Shown here piece by piece: positions 56,885 through 64,000 of a stretch of 64,000 bases of DNA; positions within the stretch are counted from its first letter, which is position 1; every line of letters begins with the position of its first letter. This DNA comes from Neptunomonas qingdaonensis. GTDB taxonomy: Bacteria; Pseudomonadota; Gammaproteobacteria; Pseudomonadales; Balneatricaceae. The DNA lies in contig NZ_FOOU01000013.1 in the NCBI RefSeq assembly GCF_900113275.1, positions 1-64,000 of the forward strand, in the 5' to 3' direction. The position numbers were made by a program, and so were the translations under genes. The notes beneath the pieces were generated by a model. It ran no database searches. It was not told where the DNA came from and saw nothing but the letters and a program-made list of their open reading frames with translations.

Positions 56885-58114
56885 ATGGCTCACGACTACA
56901 CACCATGGCTGAACTGGCTGGATTCGCAACAAGATGAGATGCTGGAGAAAACCATTCAACTTGCTTTGATAAACTCAGGCTCGCTTAATACAGCCGGCGT
57001 GAATCGTGTTCGTCAAAAGCTAGCGCAGTACTGCGAAGCTCTTGGCGGTATCCCAGAGGTGATTCCTGTCGCGCCCTTCGAATTTGTCAATGCTTCAGGA
57101 GTCGTGTCCCATGCCCCCTTAGGGGATGCACTGCGCATTCGCAAACGCCCTGAAGCACCACTACAGATATTTTTCTGCGGTCATATGGATACCGTATTTC
57201 CTGCAGACTCCTCTTTTCAGGATATCACCTGGCTGGACGACAATACCTTAAACGGCCCCGGTGTTGCCGACTTGAAAGGAGGATTAATGGTCATGCTTAA
57301 AGCCATTGAAGCCTTAGAACGCAGCCCTTGGGCAAATAACATTGGTTGGGAGATTCTGTTCAATCCCGATGAAGAGATCGGCTCTCCCGGCTCAGCACCC
57401 TTAATTGCAGATGCAGCGACCCGCGTTGATCTGGGTATGATTTACGAGCCTTGTATGCCCGATGGCACGCTTGCCGGCGCTCGCAAAGGTAGCGGTAACT
57501 TCAGCATTGTGGTGCGAGGCAAAGCAGCTCATGCAGGCCGTGAGCATCACCTTGGACGCAATGCGATCCGTGCCATGTGTGATTTCATTTCAGCTTTAGA
57601 TGATCTCAACGGACAGCGCGGGGGCGTTACGATCAACCCTGGTTTTATCGAGGGTGGCGGTGCCGTCAATGTCGTTCCTGATCTGTGTTTGTCACGTTTC
57701 AACATCCGTTTAGAGCGCCCGGAAGATGAAGCATGGTGCACGCAAAACATCGAAGAATTGATAGCAGAACTCAACCAACGTGATGGTATCAATGCCACAT
57801 TGCACGGCGGTTTTGGGCGCAAACCCAAAGTACTCAGTGGTGCTAACCAAAAGCTATTTGAACTGGCAAAAGAATGCGGCGCAGATCTTGGAATGAGCAT
57901 CAATTGGGTTGCTACTGGCGGCTGCTGTGATGGCAACAATCTGGCAGCAGCGGGTATTCCTAATATCGACACGTTGGGCGTACAGGGTGGAAAGATCCAT
58001 TCCAGTGATGAATATATGTTTGTCAGTAGTTTATCAGAGCGTGCTCGCTTAAGCGCTTTACTGCTCATGAAACTGGCTAGCGCCGATGACCTTAGCTGGC
58101 TAAAGGAGCAATAA
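56885..58114 (+). CDS. M20-family zinc hydrolase, candidate succinylglutamate desuccinylase
   Basis: 409 aa metallopeptidase of the M20 (ArgE/CPG2-like) fold. Metal ligands: GHMDTVF (His near residue 100), GVADLKGG (Asp near 129), DEEIG (Glu pair near 163) and a late HSSDEY His; a dimerisation domain lies between. It heads an operon with aruF (4 nt gap), aruG, astD and astB, and no AstE (M14) gene is seen. It could therefore remove succinate from N-succinylglutamate in place of AstE. This is inference from context; other acyl-amino-acid substrates are possible. Confidence 0.85.
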   Translation: MAHDYTPWLNWLDSQQDEMLEKTIQLALINSGSLNTAGVNRVRQKLAQYCEALGGIPEVIPVAPFEFVNASGVVSHAPLGDALRIRKRPEAPLQIFFCGHMDTVFPADSSFQDITWLDDNTLNGPGVADLKGGLMVMLKAIEALERSPWANNIGWEILFNPDEEIGSPGSAPLIADAATRVDLGMIYEPCMPDGTLAGARKGSGNFSIVVRGKAAHAGREHHLGRNAIRAMCDFISALDDLNGQRGGVTINPGFIEGGGAVNVVPDLCLSRFNIRLERPEDEAWCTQNIEELIAELNQRDGINATLHGGFGRKPKVLSGANQKLFELAKECGADLGMSINWVATGGCCDGNNLAAAGIPNIDTLGVQGGKIHSSDEYMFVSSLSERARLSALLLMKLASADDLSWLKEQ

Positions 58115-58117
58115 TAG

Positions 58118-59131
58118 ATGCTGTTAATTCGCCCTCTTACATTTGCCGACCTGCAAGGCCTGGAACGTTTGGCGGTTATCTCTGGTGGCCGCATGACCAC
58201 ATTGCCTGCCAACCGTGATCATCTGAATGAGTTGATTAACCGTACTCGACAGTCGTTACGCAAGGAGGTGACGCAATATTCTGATGAGAGCTACCATTTT
58301 GCCTTAGAAGATCAAACCAATGGTGAAATAGTCGGTGTCTGCGGTGTTGATGCAAGTGTCGGCATGAATACACCCTTTTATAGCTATCGGGTTGATGATG
58401 TCGTGCATGCGTCCAATGAACTGCAGATCCACAACCGTATTCCTGCATTACATTTATGCCAGGATTACACCGGTTCAGCGCGGTTATGTACGCTGTTTCT
58501 GGATAAAGCACATCGCACGACAGCAAATCTGAACCTCCTGTCTCGCTGCCGGATGCTATTCATCGCCCAATATCCGGAGCGCTTTGCAAACAAATTAATT
58601 GCCGAGCTACAAGGTGTCGCCGACAGCGAAAATCGTTCTCCTTTTTGGGAATGTCTGGGACGGCACTTTTTCAATATGGACTTCAACAAAGCTAACTATT
58701 TAACCGGCATTAATTCAAAAGGTTTTATTGCCGATCTGATGCCCCACTATCCGGTTTATGTGCCGCTCTTAAGTGCGGAAGCCCAGGCAGCATTGGGCCA
58801 ACCCCGCCCTGATATGGCAGAGGTTAAAACCCTGCTCGAAGCAGAGGGCTTCAGCTATCGCCGCTATGTCGATATTTTTGATGCGGGGCCTACGCTCGAA
58901 GCACGCACCCGGGATATTCACACGGTCGCACAGAATCGACTAACCGAAGTGAAAATTGGCAACACAGATGCAACTGAGCAACCAGTCGATGTGCTGATCA
59001 GTAATCTGGGACGCGAAAACTTCCGTTGTCTGATAACCTCACTTGATCCTCAACACCCCGTCATTACCTCAGAGGTAGCCGAAGCGTTACTCCTTAGCAG
59101 TGGCGATAAGGTTCGTATCATTCGCCTTTAA
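58118..59131 (+). CDS. aruF: Arginine N-succinyltransferase, alpha subunit
   Basis: 337 aa AstA/AruF family. The start MLLIRPLTFADLQGLERLA, GVCGVDASVGMNTPFYSYRV, and the ETLGRHFFNMDFNKANYL-like segment (WECLGRHFFNMDF) are hallmarks, with EARTRDIHTV and DVFISN-like DVLISN late. First step of AST: arginine plus succinyl-CoA gives N-succinylarginine. The enzyme is split in two paralogous genes here as in Pseudomonas, not one as in E. coli. Confidence 0.95.
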   Translation: MLLIRPLTFADLQGLERLAVISGGRMTTLPANRDHLNELINRTRQSLRKEVTQYSDESYHFALEDQTNGEIVGVCGVDASVGMNTPFYSYRVDDVVHASNELQIHNRIPALHLCQDYTGSARLCTLFLDKAHRTTANLNLLSRCRMLFIAQYPERFANKLIAELQGVADSENRSPFWECLGRHFFNMDFNKANYLTGINSKGFIADLMPHYPVYVPLLSAEAQAALGQPRPDMAEVKTLLEAEGFSYRRYVDIFDAGPTLEARTRDIHTVAQNRLTEVKIGNTDATEQPVDVLISNLGRENFRCLITSLDPQHPVITSEVAEALLLSSGDKVRIIRL

Positions 59132-59155
59132 CCACATACAGGAGAAAGTACAATT

Positions 59156-61667
<2,512 letters not shown>

Positions 61668-61684
61668 GCCCAATGGAGATTGAG

Positions 61685-63031
61685 ATGACATCCACTATAA
61701 ATGCGGTAGAAGCCAATTTTGATGGGCTGGTCGGACCAACACACAACTACGCTGGCCTATCATTTGGCAACGTTGCTTCACAGAGCCACTCTGCCCAGGC
61801 ATCAAACCCGAAACAAGCAGCACTACAGGGCTTAGCTAAAATGAAAGTCCTGCACGATGCCGGTATGACGCAGGGAGTCCTTGCGCCACAAGAACGCCCT
61901 GACCTCAATACGCTGCGCCGCCTTGGTTTTACCGGCACGGATGCTGACGTTCTTCAAGCCGCCAGACAGCAAGCACCTAAAATCCTGGCAGCCTGCTGCT
62001 CGGCTTCCAGCATGTGGACAGCCAATGCCGCCACCGTATCACCCAGTGCTGACACGACCGATGGCAAAGTCCATTTTACGCCAGCAAACCTGACCAATAA
62101 ATTTCATCGTTCCATTGAGCATGAAGTAACCGGCCGTATTCTTAAAGCGACCTTCAGTGATGAGCGCTATTTCTCTCATCACCAGGCACTACCGGGTGTA
62201 GAACACTTTGGTGATGAAGGTGCAGCAAACCATACGCGTTTCTGCCATGAGTATGGCCACGCCGGTGTTGAATTCTTCGTCTATGGCCGTTATGCATTTG
62301 ATAGCAGCAAGCCTGCACCGGTTCGCTACCCTGCCCGTCATACTTACGAGGCATCTGCAGCCGTAGCGCGTTTACATGGTTTGCAGGATAAAGGGGTCGT
62401 TTATGCTCAACAGAACCCGGATGTGATCGATAAAGGCGTATTCCATAACGATGTTATTGCGGTGGGTAACCGTGACCTGATGTTCTGCCATCAGGAAGCC
62501 TTTTTAAATCAAGCCAAAGTGCTGAAACAGCTCACTGCTGCCATGAACAATCAGTTCACTGTGATTGAAGTGCCCAGTGCACGCGTCTCTGTTGAAAATG
62601 CCGTAAAAAGCTATCTGTTCAACAGCCAGCTACTTTCTATCAAAGGCAAAACCGTGATTGCTATTCCTGAAGAATGCCAGCAAATACCCGCTGTCTGGGA
62701 TTACCTAACTGAACTACGCGACGGTGATTCACCGATTAACGAGTTGAAAGTCTTCGATCTGAAACAGAGCATGAGCAACGGCGGCGGGCCTGCATGCCTG
62801 CGCTTACGCGTGGTACTTAATGAACAGGAACAAGCTGCGTGTAACCCGAACACCCTGATGAGTGCAGCACTTTATTCTCATCTGATTCAATGGGTTGAGC
62901 AACATTACCGCGACCGTATCACAGAAGCAGACCTAGCCGATCCACAACTACTGCTGGAATCTCGGCGTGCACTGGATGAACTTACACAGATCTTAGATCT
63001 AGGCTCTGTTTATCCCTTCCAACAAACCTGA
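61685..63031 (+). CDS. astB: N-succinylarginine dihydrolase
   Basis: About 448 aa of the guanidino-group-modifying (amidinotransferase) fold. Catalytic elements: Glu/His (ATCH-like [11 protein letters not shown] near residue 175, HNDVIAVGN near 248) and a late Cys in [10 protein letters not shown]. Converts succinylarginine to succinylornithine, CO2 and NH3. ATG 61685 lies 7 nt after GGAG and gives the start [20 protein letters not shown]; 61673 is less likely. Last gene of the operon. Confidence 0.95.
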   Translation: MTSTINAVEANFDGLVGPTHNYAGLSFGNVASQSHSAQASNPKQAALQGLAKMKVLHDAGMTQGVLAPQERPDLNTLRRLGFTGTDADVLQAARQQAPKILAACCSASSMWTANAATVSPSADTTDGKVHFTPANLTNKFHRSIEHEVTGRILKATFSDERYFSHHQALPGVEHFGDEGAANHTRFCHEYGHAGVEFFVYGRYAFDSSKPAPVRYPARHTYEASAAVARLHGLQDKGVVYAQQNPDVIDKGVFHNDVIAVGNRDLMFCHQEAFLNQAKVLKQLTAAMNNQFTVIEVPSARVSVENAVKSYLFNSQLLSIKGKTVIAIPEECQQIPAVWDYLTELRDGDSPINELKVFDLKQSMSNGGGPACLRLRVVLNEQEQAACNPNTLMSAALYSHLIQWVEQHYRDRITEADLADPQLLLESRRALDELTQILDLGSVYPFQQT

Positions 63032-63070
63032 CTTGCAGGAAATCTCTTGATTAGTTGTCGCTCTTCTGTC

Positions 63071-63098
63071 ACCGGGTGAAAGCCCGGTTTTTTTATTT
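63071..63098 (+). terminator. Terminator of the aruFG-astDB operon
   Basis: A 6-bp GC-rich stem ACCGGG/CCCGGT (63071-63076 with 63083-63088), 6-nt loop, then a long T run with one A. It lies 40 nt after the astB stop. Confidence 0.85.
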
Positions 63099-63185
63099 TT
63101 TACTCTATCATCGAAACCGACAGCTTGATTGCACAAGCATATAATTTACACGCAGCCTTATTATTTACTACCTGACGGCATTTAC

Positions 63186-63788
63186 TCAATTTTGAAAAGT
63201 GGCGCTATCAACACTGATCGATAAGTTCTCATCTAACCCATCTATTTTTGCCAGTGTGTCTCTATTACAATCTTCACTGAACTGAATGATGTAGTTATAT
63301 AAAAGGCCATCATCACCAGTATTCTCCGATACTTCATAATCCAAGCCGCAGATCTCATCGTATGTTAAGCCAAGTGACAACGCTAAAGCCTTTCTTTGCG
63401 CGATATCATCATTGGGTACATTTAAAGCTTTTGGCAAAATAGTAAGCTCGACACTCTTTATTCCTTTGCCTCTCCATCCTCTTAAAAATCCAGACCAAAG
63501 GTTTCCTCTTAAATTAGAAGATTCACTTAAGCGATTGGCTTTCCATCTGCTGATCTCTCTGCTCCCATCAACCTTGTAAATCACAACTTCAGCTTCTTTG
63601 GTTTCAATCAGCCTGAGCTTAAACTGCTGCTCATCGCTAGGATAAAACGCTAGCGTTGGTTTTGTATCTGTATTTCCATCCATTTTATCCAGCAAGCGAA
63701 TAATCACTGATTCCGGAGTATCAAACCCCTCAGCCAGCGCTTCTAATCGTGAGTAAGTAGTTGCTGATATTTCTATAGACTTATTCAT
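63186..63788 (-). CDS. Ribbon-helix-helix-like DNA-binding protein of unknown function
   Basis: About 200 aa. The N-terminus MNKSIEISATTYSRLEALA with PESVIIRLLDKM (residues 1-40) resembles a ribbon-helix-helix (Arc/MetJ) DNA-binding unit. A central domain follows with beta-rich QFKLRLIETKEAEVVIYKVDG and the RWKANRLSESSNLRGNLWSG block, then an acidic C-terminus. ATG 63788 has GGAG before it; the frame extends to 63815. Two palindromes upstream suggest autoregulation. No adjacent toxin is visible in the window. Confidence 0.65.
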   Translation of the reverse strand: MNKSIEISATTYSRLEALAEGFDTPESVIIRLLDKMDGNTDTKPTLAFYPSDEQQFKLRLIETKEAEVVIYKVDGSREISRWKANRLSESSNLRGNLWSGFLRGWRGKGIKSVELTILPKALNVPNDDIAQRKALALSLGLTYDEICGLDYEVSENTGDDGLLYNYIIQFSEDCNRDTLAKIDGLDENLSISVDSATFQN

Positions 63789-63818
63789 AAGTATCTCCGC
63801 ATAAAAACCAAACAATAA

Positions 63819-63852
63819 ATCATATATGATAAATATACAATCATATATGATT
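63819..63852. promoter_or_regulatory. Twin AT-rich palindromes upstream of the RHH-like gene
   Basis: ATCATATATGAT (63819-63830) and AATCATATATGATT (63839-63852) share the 12-bp palindrome core and have centres 21 bp apart, about two helical turns. Located 31-64 nt before the start at 63788, they fit an operator for a cooperative ribbon-helix-helix repressor. Confidence 0.75.
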
Positions 63853-64000
63853 AGACTATGATTAAAATACAGTCTGCCTTAACTTGAAAAATCGTTGGAT
63901 GAAGCAGATAAGCCCACTGCCCGTTAACTTGTAGAAATTCATTAATATAGGAAGCAACGTGTTTGCGACATGCAAAACCCAGCGCTGATTCTTATCTTCA
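63853..64000. other. Window-edge non-coding stretch
   Basis: No complete gene. An ATG at 63970 (MQNPALILIF) is open to the edge, but only ten codons are visible and its ribosome site (GGAAG) is 13 nt off, so it cannot be supported. Confidence 0.3.

Noticed and set aside
63970-64000. Start of another gene at the right edge
   Set aside because: Only ten codons are visible and the ribosome site is poorly placed.

Overview
The window looks like chromosome of a marine gammaproteobacterium of the Oceanospirillales/Oceanospirillaceae type. The signs are a Pseudomonas-like gene order from nif3/algW through mla, lpt, rpoN, mreBCD to gatCAB, a two-subunit arginine succinyltransferase (AruF/AruG), an exosortase-type PEP-CTERM protein, and moderate G+C. 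The genus is an inference. No rRNA, tRNA, CRISPR array, insertion sequence or prophage was seen. About 90% of the window is coding.

Layout. (1) 1-5.3 kb, a surface-protein locus: the N-terminal part of an SdrD_B-repeat adhesin without a signal peptide and with a thioester-domain-like N-terminus, a 51-residue PEP-CTERM protein, and a type I secretion HlyD/ABC pair. (2) 5.6-10.4 kb: polyphosphate kinase 2 with a small partner, then a cobalamin block (B12 riboswitch, btuB, PduO-type adenosyltransferase, btuF). (3) 10.5-17.7 kb: single housekeeping genes (acuI, msrA, a thiamine-binding protein, an FAD dehydrogenase, rsuA, a FadR-type regulator, yhcB). (4) 17.8-36.6 kb, cell-envelope core: nif3, algW, hisD, hisG, murA, ibaG, mlaBCDEF, then divergently yrbG, kdsD, kdsC, lptCAB, rpoN, hpf, ptsN, rapZ, ptsO, mgtE, yjgA. 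(5) 36.6-49.5 kb: nit, yhdP, rng, maf and mreDCB on the minus strand, and gatCAB divergently. (6) 49.6-51.6 kb: an MglA-like GTPase with an overlapping small partner, and a deoxyinosine glycosylase. (7) 51.5-63.1 kb, arginine succinyltransferase (AST) catabolism: an AraC-type regulator divergent from astC with a two-half-site ArgR-like operator between them, an interval of unrelated small genes (58-aa protein, cold-shock protein, efpL, GST), then M20 hydrolase, aruF, aruG, astD, astB. No AstE is seen in the window. (8) 63.2-64 kb: a ribbon-helix-helix-like protein of unknown function behind two AT-rich palindromes.

How it works together: AstC, AruF/G, AstD and AstB supply four of the five AST steps from arginine to glutamate; the M20 hydrolase heading the second operon is the natural candidate for the missing desuccinylase. 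KdsD/KdsC make KDO, LptCAB exports LPS, and MlaBCDEF maintains outer-membrane asymmetry. RpoN, Hpf, PtsN, RapZ and PtsO form the usual nitrogen-PTS cluster.

Most worth following: the thioester-like T1SS adhesin with a composition break at a repeat boundary, the minimal PEP-CTERM protein, the apparent AUC start of the GST gene, the ArgR-like tandem operator, the M20/AstE replacement, and the twin palindromes at the right end. All functional calls are made by reading motifs; no database search was run.
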